NCBI GenBank assembly: GCA_003254885.1
Contig: QANT01001318.1
Location: 1-63,622 of the forward strand
Source: Purshia tridentata
Lineage: Eukaryota > Streptophyta > Magnoliopsida > Rosales > Rosaceae
Direction of reading: 5' to 3'
Length of the DNA stretch: 63,622 nucleotides
Shown here: positions 35,532 through 48,134 of the stretch, piece after piece
How positions within the stretch are numbered: position 1 is the first letter of the stretch
Layout: each line of letters starts with the position of its first letter
The notes under the pieces: generated by a model
What the model saw: the letters and a program-made list of their open reading frames with translations, nothing else
The model's database searches: none
Told to the model about the DNA's origin: nothing
Made by a program: the position numbers and the translations under genes

Positions 35532-37806
35532 AGACGCGTATTCAATTATATGATTTTGTCAAACATGTATTAGTGGTTGCTCACCTACCAATTGTCTCAG
35601 GTAATCATGAATTTGTTGGTACATCTATATATAAATTTATAATAAGATTTTAATAATTGGGATTAGGAGCCTAATCACCCCCGCATAATTTGTTTTGGTA
35701 ATATCAGTTATCAATGTAATCATTATTGATTAAAATACTTCGAATATGGGAACCATTTCAGCTGCACAGCCTGCACCTGATTAAATCTAAGTAATTATGC
35801 TCGTATGCAAACACTTTCCAATGTTTTGCCTATTTCATGGAGACTTTTCAGCCACACGAATAGCCAAAATTGTGATCAAGCTTCAAAGATATAGACACAA
35901 ATACCAAATTTTGTTGGTATGTCCAAACCTTTGTCCAAATCAGATAGCATGCAGCCAACTACTTAATGAGAAATCTAATATTTATGCCAAACTTTTTTCT
36001 TTTTCAAATTTTCTTTCTTTTTTGGTAGGTCGGTCTGTGCTAATTTTCAAAACTGTCGTATTAATCAGTGAAACCAATTGTCATAAGATTGAATAGCATG
36101 GACCATGCATGTTGTATTCTTTTCTTGCTGGGTTGTCTTTGTGGCCAGCATGAACCTTACAACTTACAACCATGGAATCCCACCTTTATCAATTAAAACA
36201 AGTCGAAGTCTAATTCATCTATGGCCCCCTTCCCACCATGACCCACGAGGTCTATGACTCCTTGTAAAAAATAAAAATAAAAGAAGGAACAAAGGAAAAG
36301 GTTGTTGGGAGAGAATGATTGGATGAGAAAAAAAATATCATAAATCACAATCACAAAAATGTATGACTAATAAATGAAATTAAGAAGGCACGTAGGATCC
36401 ATGTATGAGAGAGAAGACTGTCGGTCTCTTAAAATAAAGTTTAACACAAAATTAAATGAGTATAAAATGGATTAGACAAATTGTAAAGCCTCTTGAGTGA
36501 GTGAGCTGTCACAATTTGGTTGGCTCTAAGTTACCAACAAAGCGAGAGCGAGAGTTCAAATCAAAGCATGTTGATAAAGAAATGTAGACCCAGTTGACAG
36601 AGCTTCCTTAACAACTATAATATGTAGAGGAATGTACAAAAGGCCATAACACACACTTTGTTTTGTATCCTATGCCTCTCTACATTTCTCTCTTCTGCGC
36701 TTCAATCTTCTCCAACCTCCATCTTCTTCTCAAAGGTTACCTCTTTACTCTTCTCTCTCTTTTTATTTTTGTTTTCTTTTTCATTTTTCCGTTGCATATG
36801 TATAGATATATGTATATTTTGTTCTTCATCTTTCGCAGTCTCTTTGTATGCTTCACTTTGTCAAAATTATGTGCCAAACTATATATGCAAACATTAATGC
36901 TGTCACGTTCTTGGAAATCAAAGCTTTATTCTATCATCTGCATTCTGTAAAAAGCTAAGAGGTTTATTACCAATCATCTTGAATTAAGCTCTTCATTCTG
37001 CTTTGATGCGTTGTGTATATATCCTTCCTGAATATGGATTCAATGTCTGACTTTTAAATTTTGATATGTTCTATTCTGTTTGTTTGTTTGTTTGATATAT
37101 TGCTTCTGATCTTATCAAATTCTATCTATGCTAAGTAAACTTGTATCAGACATATAACTTGATATTTGTCCATAATTTCAACAGGGAATTACAAGAAGTA
37201 AAGAAAACATAGGAATTGGGAACTTGGTATATCCCTCTGTTTATTGTTATGTATGTGAAAGTTTTGTGGAGTGGTAATGATCTGGTTTATGCCTTGTAAA
37301 AGATCTAAAGTTGTCATAAAACTAGCTGATGCATATTTCTTAGGATTATGATAGAGTGTTGAACGTTTTTATTTTACTGTTGCTTATTAGTCTCTAGATA
37401 TGATATGCATTAGCATAGATCTATGTTTATTGTTGTAAGGATTGGTTGGGTAATTTCTTTTCGCAAATTTAATTTTTTCTTTTAATGCTGGGTTTTTCAT
37501 TTTTCTCATGTAGTGTAAAATACAGCCACCAATGCAGATAGATGTACTGTTTGAGACTTGCAGTTCGTTGTTTGAAGCCTCTGAAATAGTACCATTCCAT
37601 CTGGTCTGCCCTTGTATGTGGTCGACAAGGTTGGATCCTCAACACATAATGAAATTGAGATCTGGGTCCAAATGCAAATTGAAGCCGCAAAATGAATTTG
37701 TGTTGGGGGGTTGAAGATTGCTGAAGACTCTTGCCCCGTGAGTTAAATTTATCATAGTAGCAGCATTATTTTTATTGTTGTTGTGTAAAAGAGTTCCAGA
37801 TTCGGA
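35532..37806. other. Spacer and probable 5' leader region of the CIPK gene
   Basis: No coding gene. From about 36650 the + strand becomes C/T-rich, like a transcribed leader (CTTCTCAAAG/GTTACC could be a donor near 36737). TTTCAACAG/GGAAT near 37186 could be an acceptor. A leader intron is therefore plausible. A 60-codon ORF at 37532-37714 precedes the kinase start and would be an upstream ORF if transcribed. Confidence 0.4.
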
Positions 37807-39138
37807 ATGGAAAATAAGGGCAAGGTGTTGATGCAAAAGTATGAGATCGGGAAATTGTTAGGACAAGGAAACTTTGCTAAGGTTTACCATGCAAGGGACA
37901 TTAAAACTGGCCACAGTGTGGCCATTAAGGTAATTAACAAAGAGAAGGTTCTGAAAGTTGGCCTTATTGAGCAGACCAAAAGAGAGATATCTGTTATGAG
38001 ACTAGTTAAGCACCCAAATGTAGTACAGCTTTATGAGGTCATGGCCACCAAAACTAACATATACTTTGTTATGGAATATGCCAAAGGGGGTGAGCTTTTT
38101 AACAAGGTATCAAAAGGAAGGCTCAAGGAGAACATGGCAAGGAACTACTTCCAACAGCTGATCAGTGCTGTTGATTTCTGCCACAGCAGAGGTGTATATC
38201 ACCGAGACTTGAAGCCAGAGAACTTGCTTTTGGATGAAAATGGAATACTAAAGATTTCAGATTTTGGGTTGAGTGCCCTTGCTGAATCTAAGCGCCAAGA
38301 TGGTCTACTACATACAACTTGTGGAACTCCTGCCTATGTAGCTCCTGAAGTCATAGGCAGAAAAGCCTATGATGGGGCAAAAGCTGACATTTGGTCTTGT
38401 GGAGTGATCTTATATGTACTAATGGCTGCTCATCTGCCATTCCATGATTCAAACCTGATAGAAATGTATAAGAAAATAGGCAGGGCAGAGTATAAATGCC
38501 CCAATTGGTTTCCAAATGAAGTGCGCAGGTTGCTGTCAAGAATCCTCAACCCTAACCCAAATAAAAGGATTTCCATTTCAAAGGTAATGGAAAATCCCTG
38601 GTTTAGAAAAGGGTTCAACTCCAAACCCATCACAACTATAATAGAAGTCGAAAAACCGGCTTTGTTGGATGCTGATGCAGCATTTGATAACTGTGGCAAT
38701 AGTGATCATAGTCTTATTACTGAGGCAAAGCAAGAGTTGGCTAGACCTACAAATTTGAATGCTTTTGATATCATCTCTCTTTCAAGGGGATTCGATTTGT
38801 CCGGTTTGTTTATGGAAAAAGATACAAAGAAAGAAGAACAGTTTACATCTGTGCAGTCAGCCTCATCCATTATATCTAAGCTGGAGGACATTGCTCAGCA
38901 TCTGAGGCTGAAGGTAAAGAAGGTTGGAAGGTTATTGAACTTGGAGAAATCCAATGATGGCAGGAAGGGAGCAATATCCATAGACACTGAAATTTTTGAG
39001 TTCACTCCATCTTTTCATTTAGTTGAGATGAAGAAAGCAAATGGTGATACATTGGAATTTAGGGAGATGCTGAAAGAAGACATAAGACCAGCTCTCAAAG
39101 ACATTGTGTGGGCATGGCAGGGTGAGCAGAAACAGTAA
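37807..39138 (+). CDS. CBL-interacting protein kinase (CIPK/SnRK3), intronless clade
   Basis: A single exon of 443 residues. Kinase domain about 12-266: glycine loop [13 protein letters not shown]-binding Lys41 in VAIKVI, catalytic HRDLKPEN with Asp134, DFG at 152-154 and activation loop to APE at 179-181. The regulatory half has the NAF motif ([19 protein letters not shown], Asn318-Phe320), which binds calcium-loaded CBL proteins and releases autoinhibition. A PPI region for PP2C phosphatases follows (about 350-380). CIPKs relay calcium signals to ion transporters such as AKT1, SOS1 or NRT1.1 at the plasma membrane or tonoplast. Wording around the NAF motif and the C-terminus [11 protein letters not shown] suggests the CIPK5/CIPK25-like group, but the exact member is not certain. 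All catalytic residues are intact. Confidence 0.96.
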   Translation: MENKGKVLMQKYEIGKLLGQGNFAKVYHARDIKTGHSVAIKVINKEKVLKVGLIEQTKREISVMRLVKHPNVVQLYEVMATKTNIYFVMEYAKGGELFNKVSKGRLKENMARNYFQQLISAVDFCHSRGVYHRDLKPENLLLDENGILKISDFGLSALAESKRQDGLLHTTCGTPAYVAPEVIGRKAYDGAKADIWSCGVILYVLMAAHLPFHDSNLIEMYKKIGRAEYKCPNWFPNEVRRLLSRILNPNPNKRISISKVMENPWFRKGFNSKPITTIIEVEKPALLDADAAFDNCGNSDHSLITEAKQELARPTNLNAFDIISLSRGFDLSGLFMEKDTKKEEQFTSVQSASSIISKLEDIAQHLRLKVKKVGRLLNLEKSNDGRKGAISIDTEIFEFTPSFHLVEMKKANGDTLEFREMLKEDIRPALKDIVWAWQGEQKQ

Positions 39139-42100
39139 CAACAATAACCGCATCTGCATTCTTCCCAAGTGTGCATATCTCATATTTGAAGGATACCTCA
39201 AGTATTATTTTTAAATAAATAACGTTTGGTGAATTTATTCTTGTGACGATATTTCTTATATATTATATCTGGGTTCAATTGGCCATGTACGCTTGAAGTC
39301 AAATGTGATTGCATATTACTAATTTACTATGAGTGTGGCTTTCCAATCTTTTTTATCAAATGTTTTCTCTTTCACTGTATGAGGTGGGTTTGAGAGTGAC
39401 TATTTACGTTAGTGGATCATGTTCTTGTTGTGTCGTTTCGTTTTCTGAGTAGTGGATAATACTTGAAAATAGTTAAACAGAAAGAGAAAGAAAAAAGCAA
39501 AATGTTCTTTTTTGGTCTGCTGATAAGGTCACGTGATCTACAAGCTACCATTCATTATAATTCAGACTCATCGGGCATATGGGTGTTGGGTCTACAAAGC
39601 GGTTGACACCTGAAACCATGGATTGGTTGTAGGTGCCCCAGGCCCAATTTAGTTGGGCTTAGACCTTTCTTGGCTGAAGTTCTTTTGAGCTTAAATAATG
39701 AAATAGATTTTATATATTAGTTAGAAATTCAGAATCTAGTTTGGAAGAATCAATTAAGTTGGGGATGGGTCAGCACATGCATGGCCACGTGACCCTTTAC
39801 CTTATTTGGTGGAATCGCGGCTAGAATTCAGTATTCTGCTGCTGTCAACCCACCAGGATTTGACTCATCATTCAATTCCGATTCTGAATTTGTTGCTTAA
39901 TTTAGTAATAAAAGTATTACATTGTGGCCTTGTTTCTTGTTGTCCCATTTCAGCAATGGCAATGAATAATGATGAACCACCCCCACATGAATTCCATATA
40001 TAAAATGGAAACAAAAAACTGACAGAAAACAAAACAAAACAAAATTGTTCTCCACTGTCCCGTTGAACATTGACTAAGAAAACAAAAGACAGATAGATAT
40101 TATCATCCTAAAACTTAATTGTCTCCAACCCATAACCCATAAGGGGTTCTCCACTTCCTAAACAGTAAAGCATCATTGGGTCTTTTTAATTTCCAATCTC
40201 TGATATGACCTCCATTATATCACATGCAATGATGCAACATCTATATACCCTCTTTTTATTTTTTTCATAAAAAGTCTGTATTTTTTTCTTCTATTAATCA
40301 CATAATTAAGGAATTGTAAGTTTTGTATCATTAAGGTTTCTAAGTATTTCCATTCAGTTGGCTGCCAATTGATTTTAAGTTGGCTACTTGACTTGATTAA
40401 TACTTTAGATTAATGGGGTGTACCCTGTTTATAGGATATTTTGAGTAGCATGCATTACTTGGACAGCAAAGTGATACCTTTGAATCTTAATTCACAGCAA
40501 AATGACAGCAGAGAAAACAGTAGTACATCATTTTTGTAGGGTTTCCTACTTTTCCTAGGAATGAGTTACACGTTGTGTTTTGAATTGATTAAAGTCATGT
40601 CACTCATGCACGTAATTGATGAATAATCCAGTGAGCCAAGGAATATGCCTCCCCCAATTGAGAACTGAGAAGGAAAAGCTACCTCTCTGCAGTTATTCTG
40701 ACTCATTCAATGTCAATTCCTCGATCTTCAACTTCTCTATATATATATGGTCAACTTCTTAAACGGGACCTCACAACATTCGAATGGCTTAAGTATTAGC
40801 GTCCAAATATTGTGAAGCATTTCGTTCACCATATACATAAAAAAAGAAAAAAAGAAGATAATTTGGATGTTAATTTGGATGGTCATGGGCTGGAACCAAC
40901 AAATGAGACTGAGAGATTGGGATGTCTGAACCAACCAAGTTGTACTTCAACATCAAATCACCTTCCACTAAGACACTAACCAAAGCCTAAAGAGCTTTGT
41001 CCTGCATGCTTTTCAAACAAATATTATGTAGATTGTAGACTGTGGCCTGTGGAGTGCCCAAAAAAACCTCTTTCTTCTTCAATTCTTGGCCATTCAATTA
41101 GTCCCACCCACACCATCACCATGGATGAATCAAAAATAAAGTGCCACACAATATGAAAATTTCTTATTCTGGGCCCAATATCCCAGTCTTTAAAATTGTT
41201 TTCTTTTATTGTCTCATCATTTGAAGTGCATTTCTTTTTCTTTTTGTCTAAAGCTTGTTGGGAATTCAGTGAAACTTCTATCATTAAGGAATAAGAAATG
41301 TTTCTTACATTAGTCATCCCACTTAATTATGTTTTGTTTCAGACAGTTAAGCATATTATATACATGACACATAAACGATTATCAATCGTTGATAAATAGA
41401 AGGTCTATATACATGAACGATTGAGATTAATAATCAGTTATGTATTTACAGCTTTTGGATTAAAATGAATTAAAGTACAAGAAATTGATGAAAATAAAGC
41501 ATAAATGTGAACCCCCACTAGATGACATGATTAACAAGTGGGCAAGACGGCGGGTCCGGCGATATGCATCATGCATTATATTGTCCCTTTACCTTATATA
41601 TATAAGAAGACATTAACCAAGAAACTGTCTTAAATGAAATTAGTTTGTTTTTTCTTTTGGCACTTTTGAAAAGTTTCTCAAATGGTAGGCCGGGCTTCAA
41701 ATTACAGCTTAATCCGAATCCCTTTGGATTTGTTCCTTTGTGCTTGTCATAATCATTGCAATAAAAAAGGAAAATTTACATTACCATCATATATAATCCC
41801 ACAAAACAAAAGCAGCAAAATAATGGTGGCCAGGTGAAGAGGCATAGACAAGTGATACATGCATATATAAAATTAACCATGTTATTATAATTACAGTGGA
41901 AGCAGGTAACTATGATTTGCTCGTGGAAAGTCACGGATGAATTGAATATATAGGTCACTTTTTTGTATGGAAAAATCATAAAGGCATTTGTGTTATTGTC
42001 AACATTTATAGCTGGATGCTTCTTTGGGTTTCTTTTTAACATGATAAAGGAAGCTCATGACTTATAAAGGACATACCTACTCGAACAACTTTGAGCCCAG

Positions 42101-43009
42101 TTCATTGATTTACCATCCTCTTCTGAGCATATACTATATATAATTATTTAGTGCATGTCTGAGCACAGCTAGGACAGAAACCATGATGCAATTCTGAGAG
42201 GGCCACTGTTTCTTTCTTTGTTGCCCATATCTTGTCTATAATGGAAGAAGTAGATATATGGCATTCAATACTGAAAACCACTGTGCCCTGACCAACAAGG
42301 ACACTATTGCTGATACCACTCGTGAAGTTGTCACTCAATAATTGAAGAGCTTACGATTTCCTATCCTACACACTTACAGCTTGTTTCTCATTGTTTCTTT
42401 AGAGGCGCTTTTGCACTGTGGCGCTTCTAGTGATAACACCTCTTATAAGTGTTTTTATCCATTTAGAAATGCTTTTAACCCTCTCAGAAACAGTGCCAAA
42501 TGAGTCTTTAAAAAGTAAAACCAACACTATATCAATAAGATATAGATTTTTGACTCGGCTAATCAAAATTTGATCAATGGGTTATACTGATTAATAAGGT
42601 TACACAAAATTAAGAGTGGAATCCATTAATTATTTGATATCCTTAATTGAGAGGTGGGAAGTAATAAATAGTAATGAACGTACTCTGCACACTGTTGGTG
42701 TGTCCCTATGGTGCATCATTTAGCATATGCAGCAGAACAGAAGATTCTTATCTATGGAAATAATTAAGCCAGAGATTCAGATTATTGCTTTGGTTTTAAT
42801 TAATTAAATAATAGTGTTACTTTCTTAAGACATTAAATAAGTAGATGCACACAGAGAGACAGATCTGTATGTATATTCCAATTCCCAATTCCCAGCCAGT
42901 TTTTATATTGCGAAAAAATATTAGTATTATTAGGGGAGAGTGGTATCCAAGTAGTGTGTGAAACCACGTAAACAGCAAACTAGCCATACTGACAATTTTG
43001 GAACAAAAA
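39139..43009. other. Long intergenic spacer after the CIPK gene
   Basis: About 3.9 kb without a supported gene. CACGTG motifs occur near 39530 and 39784. A fragment at 42376-42512 resembles the AAGCGCTT MITE family at 22975-23227. Open frames here (for example 41024-41317 and 41776-42042, minus) have no recognisable features. Confidence 0.5.
42376..42512. mobile_element. Fragment of the AAGCGCTT-type MITE family
   Basis: It contains AGGCGCTTTTGCACTGTGGC and GCGCTTCTAGTGATAACACC, then AAGTGTTTTTATCC and AACAGTGCCAAATGAG. The word set matches the element at 22975-23227. Ends and TSD are not readable. Confidence 0.4.
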
Positions 43010-43422
43010 TTAAATTATGGGTAAATAGTCATTTTGGTCCCCATATTATTATACTTGTATCAGTTTGGTCCCCAAACTTTTAATTTGGAAAATTAAGGAT
43101 TTTGACTTTTTCAATTTTGCCAATTGAAGACTTTTCCATCAATTTGAACATTTTTCATCCAAATTTAGTAAGAAAAAAATGATTCATGAAGAAAAAAAAG
43201 TAAGATTTAACTAATAGAAACCATTTTACACTAAAAAAGAACTTTACATGGTGCTATAAAAATATAAATTTGTATAAAAAATGTGCAAATTGATGAAAAA
43301 GCCCTTAATTGACAAAATTGAAAAAGTCAGAATCTTTAATTTTCTAAATTAGAAGTTTGGAGACCAAACTAATACAAGTGTAATAATCTGGAGACCAAAA
43401 TGACTATTTACCCTTAAATTAT
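43010..43422. mobile_element. Mutator-like MITE with perfect 9-bp TSD
   Basis: The element 43019-43413 (395 bp) starts GGGTAAATAGTCATTTTGGT and ends with the exact reverse complement of those 20 bases. The arms stay similar for most of the element (for example CTTTTTCAATTTTG versus CAAAATTGAAAAAG), so it folds nearly completely. TTAAATTAT flanks both sides (43010-43018 and 43414-43422), a perfect 9-bp duplication that points to Mutator-type transposition and a recent insertion. Confidence 0.9.
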
Positions 43423-44745
43423 TCATATAGCAAGAAATTTTATTTGAAAAATTGTATTGAATATTTAAGGAAGTCGTAGTGCAATTTTAAAGGAAAAAGT
43501 CAACTTCAGCCTCCCTGTAATTTATCTGTCTCCACCTGCGATAATCACTTTTAAATTTAGCAACAAGTTTGCAACTGGCCAAGGCAGGCAACTATTGCTG
43601 CCTGTCACATTCTATGAACCAAATTAAATAATTAATAGTTTGAAATCAAGTAATAATAGGCTCTTTGAATGTAGCCTAAAGTTTGGGTTTGAAAATTGAC
43701 ACCAATAAAATAAGTGGTACCATTTCAGTCATACACTCATACTCTTCTCCAAAAAAAAAAAAAAACAATTAAGTCATAGTTTGACTATTAATCAAGTTCG
43801 TATTACAAACCCAGAGCACCAATCGGTTACGGGTCTCGGTGGGTTCTGTCAAATTTCATATTATACTCTTCATCATTTAATAGTTGTATCGATGTAGAAA
43901 CAAGTTAATTATGTTGACGTTCTAAAATTTCATAGAACTGTACGTTTACCATGCTTTCACACCACAGTTCACAATTCACACCCACCTAATTTAAATTTTG
44001 TTTTAAAGTCAAATTTACACCAAGGATTCTTCAAATAATTTTATTTAATAAATTTCTCATGAAACTCAGTCTCCGTTTATTTGTTTAAGAGGGAATTGCA
44101 TACTCAAGGAGACGTCTCCTATATTGATATCTAAAATCCATGTGGATAGTAACATATTCTCATTAATACACATACCAAACATTGTAATGGAATCTCAAAG
44201 CTCCAAAACATTTCCACAAAAATTGTATTTCCTTTAATATTTTCCTATAATTTTTGCATTACCATTAATTTAGAAGAAAGATTTTCATAATTCTATTTTT
44301 AAGATTGTTTCCTTTAATATTCCGTAATTGTTTATTTTCATTCAAGGAAGAGCATATGCATAGATACGCATGCATGTTCCTCTCACAATTATAAGATAAA
44401 CCTTATACAAAAATGAAGGACTAGTTCTTTTTGTTCTTTCCAAAAATGAAAGCAAAATGGGTTTTCTTTTTTCTTTTTAAAAAAAGAAGAAGAAAAAAGT
44501 CAATATAAGAATCATAGCCTAGATGGGAAGCTCATGAGATAGATACTTTCGATCACTATACAAAAGAAGATCCCTCTTCTGTTGGAATCTTTTCCTTAAT
44601 CCTCAAATACAATTTTGCCATTACTCTTCCCCACTTCTCTTCCTCTTCTACACAAACACATATTCTATTATTAAAATTATAACACATCGATCTTTACAAG
44701 TAATAGTCTACAACCGAAAAATAGAAACCATCACCACCACCTCCA
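43423..44745. other. Spacer upstream of the AZG gene
   Basis: A/T-rich, with an A-run near 43751. No gene. The last 200 bp are C/A-rich, as expected for a promoter and leader. Confidence 0.5.
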
Positions 44746-44753
44746 TATATAAA
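44746..44753 (+). promoter_or_regulatory. Candidate TATA box of the AZG gene
   Basis: TATATAAA, 69 bp upstream of the ATG at 44815, implying a leader of about 35-40 nt rich in CAACA. Confidence 0.6.
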
Positions 44754-44814
44754 CTGTAACTAAAGACTTCCAACCAAACCCAACAACACACAACAATTAC
44801 ACACACAAAACTTC

Positions 44815-46572
44815 ATGGTCATGGAGGCTCAGCAGCCCCCAAAGCCGAGTTCCTTAACTCGGCTCAACACGTACGTGGCCCAGAGCCGAGTCGGCAAGCG
44901 CTTCAAACTCGCCGAGCGCAACTCCACTTTCACCACCGAGCTGCGAGCAGGCACCGCCACCTTCCTCACCATGGCCTACATCCTCGCTGTCAACGCCTCC
45001 ATCCTCTCTGACTCCGGCGGCACCTGCACCGTGTCCGACTGCGTCCCGCTTTGCTCCGACCCGACCCTATCCGTCTCCAACTGCAGTGGGCCCAACGTCC
45101 GCATCATACAACCCGACTCTCTATGCAAATTCGATCCGGTCAACCCGGGCTACTCCGCCTGCTTGGATAGAGTCCGAAAAGACCTCATCGTCGCCACCGT
45201 CGCTTCGTCCCTCATTGGGTGTCTAATAATGGGCGCTTTCGCTAACCTCCCTCTCGCTTTGGCTCCGGGTATGGGTACCAATGCCTATTTCGCTTACACC
45301 GTGGTCGGGTTTCACGGCTCTGGTAATGTATCGTACCAGAGCGCCTTAGCGGCCGTGTTCATCGAGGGCTTGATTTTCCTCTTCATCTCTGCTATTGGGT
45401 TACGAGCCAAGCTCGCAAAGCTGGTCCCCAAACCGGTTCGGATCAGCTCGTCTGCGGGAATCGGGCTCTTTTTAGCATTCATCGGGTTGCAGAACAACCA
45501 AGGAATCGGGTTAATCGGGTACAGTTCGTCAACGTTAGTGACACTCGGAGCCTGCCCCGCTTCCTCTCGGGCCTATTTAGCTCCCGTCAACATGTTAGCG
45601 AACGGCACCGTTAGTTTGGTCGAGGGCGGTACCGTTTCTGGCGATATTATGTGTCTCCGAGACCGAATGGAAAGTCCGACATTTTGGCTCGGTATCGTTG
45701 GCTTCATAATCATTGCGTATTGCTTAGTGAAAAACGTGAAAGGCGCGATGATTTACGGTATCATTTTCGTAACGGCCGTCTCATGGTTCCGTAACACTCA
45801 GGTAACGGCGTTTCCAAATACGGCCTCGGGAGACTCGGCGTACGAATACTTCAAGAAGGTGGTTGACGTACATACGATTGAAAGTACGGCCGGGGCTTTG
45901 AGCTTCAAGAGTATTGGAAAAGGGTATTTTTGGGAAGCACTAATTACGTTTCTATACGTAGACATACTCGATACCACCGGGACTTTGTACTCCATGGCGC
46001 GCTTCGCCGGCTTCGCAGACCAAAACGGCGATTTCGAGGGCCAATATTTTGCTTTCATGTCGGATGCCACGTCTATTGTAGTGGGCTCATTACTTGGCAC
46101 GTCACCCGTTACGGCGTTTATCGAGTCGTCAACCGGTATACGGGAGGGCGGCCGTACGGGGTTGACGGCGTTAACGGTAGCGGGGTATTTCTTTTTTGCT
46201 TTTTTCTTCACGCCGTTATTGGCTTCGATACCGGCGTGGGCGGTGGGTCCGCCGTTGATCTTGGTAGGGGTGCTGATGATGAAATCAGTGGTGGAGATTG
46301 AGTGGGACGACATGAGGCAGGCGATCCCAGCCTTTGTGACGTTGATACTAATGCCGTTGACTTACTCTATAGCGTATGGGCTGATTGGTGGGATTGGGAC
46401 GTTCATTGTATTACATCTGTGGGATTGGGGCAAAGAGCTTTGTGTGAAGCTTGGGATTGTAAAGGGGGAAGGTGGTGGTGGTGGTGGTGTTGGGATTGTC
46501 AATGGTGCACATGCTCAGACCACACAAGCAGACCCAACTCATGAATCAAAAGGGCATGAAATTGAAGTATAG
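44815..46572 (+). CDS. AZG1: AZG1-like adenine/guanine (purine) permease
   Basis: A single exon of 585 residues, GC-richer than its surroundings. It belongs to the NCS2 xanthine/uracil/adenine permease superfamily, eukaryotic AzgA-like branch. Landmarks are [35 protein letters not shown], the substrate-site helices [20 protein letters not shown] and [20 protein letters not shown], and the [16 protein letters not shown] block. A Cys-rich luminal insertion (about residues 69-118) is typical of plant AZG proteins. About 12-14 membrane helices are visible. AZG1 imports adenine and guanine, and has been linked to cytokinin transport. A second in-frame ATG at 44821 is an alternative start. The C-terminal tail has a polyglycine run. 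Arabidopsis AZG1 lies next to LSF2 and the HAD gene from memory, as here. Confidence 0.96.
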   Translation: MVMEAQQPPKPSSLTRLNTYVAQSRVGKRFKLAERNSTFTTELRAGTATFLTMAYILAVNASILSDSGGTCTVSDCVPLCSDPTLSVSNCSGPNVRIIQPDSLCKFDPVNPGYSACLDRVRKDLIVATVASSLIGCLIMGAFANLPLALAPGMGTNAYFAYTVVGFHGSGNVSYQSALAAVFIEGLIFLFISAIGLRAKLAKLVPKPVRISSSAGIGLFLAFIGLQNNQGIGLIGYSSSTLVTLGACPASSRAYLAPVNMLANGTVSLVEGGTVSGDIMCLRDRMESPTFWLGIVGFIIIAYCLVKNVKGAMIYGIIFVTAVSWFRNTQVTAFPNTASGDSAYEYFKKVVDVHTIESTAGALSFKSIGKGYFWEALITFLYVDILDTTGTLYSMARFAGFADQNGDFEGQYFAFMSDATSIVVGSLLGTSPVTAFIESSTGIREGGRTGLTALTVAGYFFFAFFFTPLLASIPAWAVGPPLILVGVLMMKSVVEIEWDDMRQAIPAFVTLILMPLTYSIAYGLIGGIGTFIVLHLWDWGKELCVKLGIVKGEGGGGGGVGIVNGAHAQTTQADPTHESKGHEIEV

Positions 46573-48134
46573 TTTTTCAATTTTCAATATAGGAAATTGG
46601 GGAAATATGGGGTTCATAGAAAATGTAAATATTTACACATTGTTTGTTTTTGGATATCTTTTTCTTTGTATTATTTATATCGTGACCAATTGAAACTTTT
46701 TATCTTTACCAACAACTTAATAATAGGACTTGTGGTTAAAAACTTTTGTCCCTGCATGCATGATACGACTTCTTGGTTAGTTGGTTTTAAATCACGCGGG
46801 CTTATCTTTCAAAACCAATAAGATGAACTAAACGCCTTTCTTCAATCCATTCATTTTGGTAGGCTCTGTGTAATTGGTTATGCCAGTAACAATATTAAAG
46901 AATGTTAAAGAGCTGGCGCATAATAAAGTTTACTTTTTTTCTTGCCCAAGATAAGATTATTAATGACATAAAGTAATGATAAAACTAAGATTAATGGCAT
47001 AAATAATGGCACTACTAGCCTTTACACTGGGACTTCCAGGACAGGTGCAATCAAGTTCAGATTCCGTATAACAAGTGATTCTCATGATCTCAAGGTCGAG
47101 TTAAATGAGCCTTTTAGATTTGTAATACAAGAATAAGACTTAATAACGAGTAAAAACAAGTATAACAGAGAATCAAAAATTGAAGATGATAATCTAATTT
47201 TGTTTTAGCATTAGCCCCTGTGAAACTCACAACTCAGGAGATTCTTTTAAGGGGACCATTTCAATCTCAATCAAGCAGGCAGAGTTTAGTGGGGGATTTT
47301 GCTACCAGCATACACCAAACACCTGTCCTTCTGTGTTTTTCTAGTGGGGGATTAACCCATTGATCAAAAGCATGCACCAAACTCAGAACAAGAGAATTAA
47401 TCCATTTTTAAATGTGTGTACAAATAATTGAGTTGAGACCTACATTATGCGTACCAAGGTACATGGGGCACTTGGGCTGGATTTGATAGATGATTGGGTG
47501 TCTTACCTGATAATTGACAGATGATCAATATTCGTTTTGCTGCTACTACATGATAAATTGATGACTATAACTTTGTAGGGAAATAAAGCAGAGAGACACA
47601 GAGAGAGAAGCAAAGTTGGGTTAAGAACATATTCTTGGCCCAGTGTTTATCTGACATGAAACATCAAACACGGTGCATGTGTCCTCTAATCCTGAAAATC
47701 CCAGTTGTGGAGTTTTTAAACACATAAAGGCAATAACCCAAGGCCCACAGATTATTAAGCATACAAGATTTCTTGATTATAGCCATATGGACACGTACGC
47801 AGGTTCTCATCTGAAATGACACCAGTTTTAGATATGTGTGTGTGAGTGTGTGGCACCAATTGATGACTCCAACCCATTTAATAATTTAATGGTGATAGTG
47901 TAATACTATTACTAATAGTTGCTCTTACTGTTTTATCCGAAAAAAAAGGAATTGCCATGGTTGTGGTTCTATTGTGTAGGAAAATATCGTCTTCGAAGAC
48001 TCACTGACCAGTGACCTCACATGAGGAAGGAATTTGATTGAATGCCAAGGGTATTTTGGACAAATTACTTGTTTGGTATAAATTCTGGTTTCCAAACTAA
48101 CAGAGAAGTGAGATACGAGGAAGGAAGTGGAGAA
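46573..48134. other. Spacer between the AZG and LSF2 genes
   Basis: AZG 3' flank and A/T-rich DNA. CTAGTGGGGGATT recurs in loose copies near 47287 and 47342. No gene was seen. An in-frame ATG at 48042 upstream of LSF2 is judged non-initiating. Confidence 0.45.

Noticed and set aside
43745-43775. A-run after CTTCTCC as another micro-retroposon
   Set aside because: No convincing flanking duplication was found, so it is left as a simple A-tract.
45798-46313. 171-codon frame antisense to the AZG gene
   Set aside because: It is a long antisense shadow in GC-richer coding DNA and has no family features, whereas the sense frame is a complete permease.
48042-48134. In-frame N-terminal extension of LSF2
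   Set aside because: The added residues (PRVFWTNYLFGINSG onward) do not resemble a transit peptide and differ from the family start, so 48135 is preferred.
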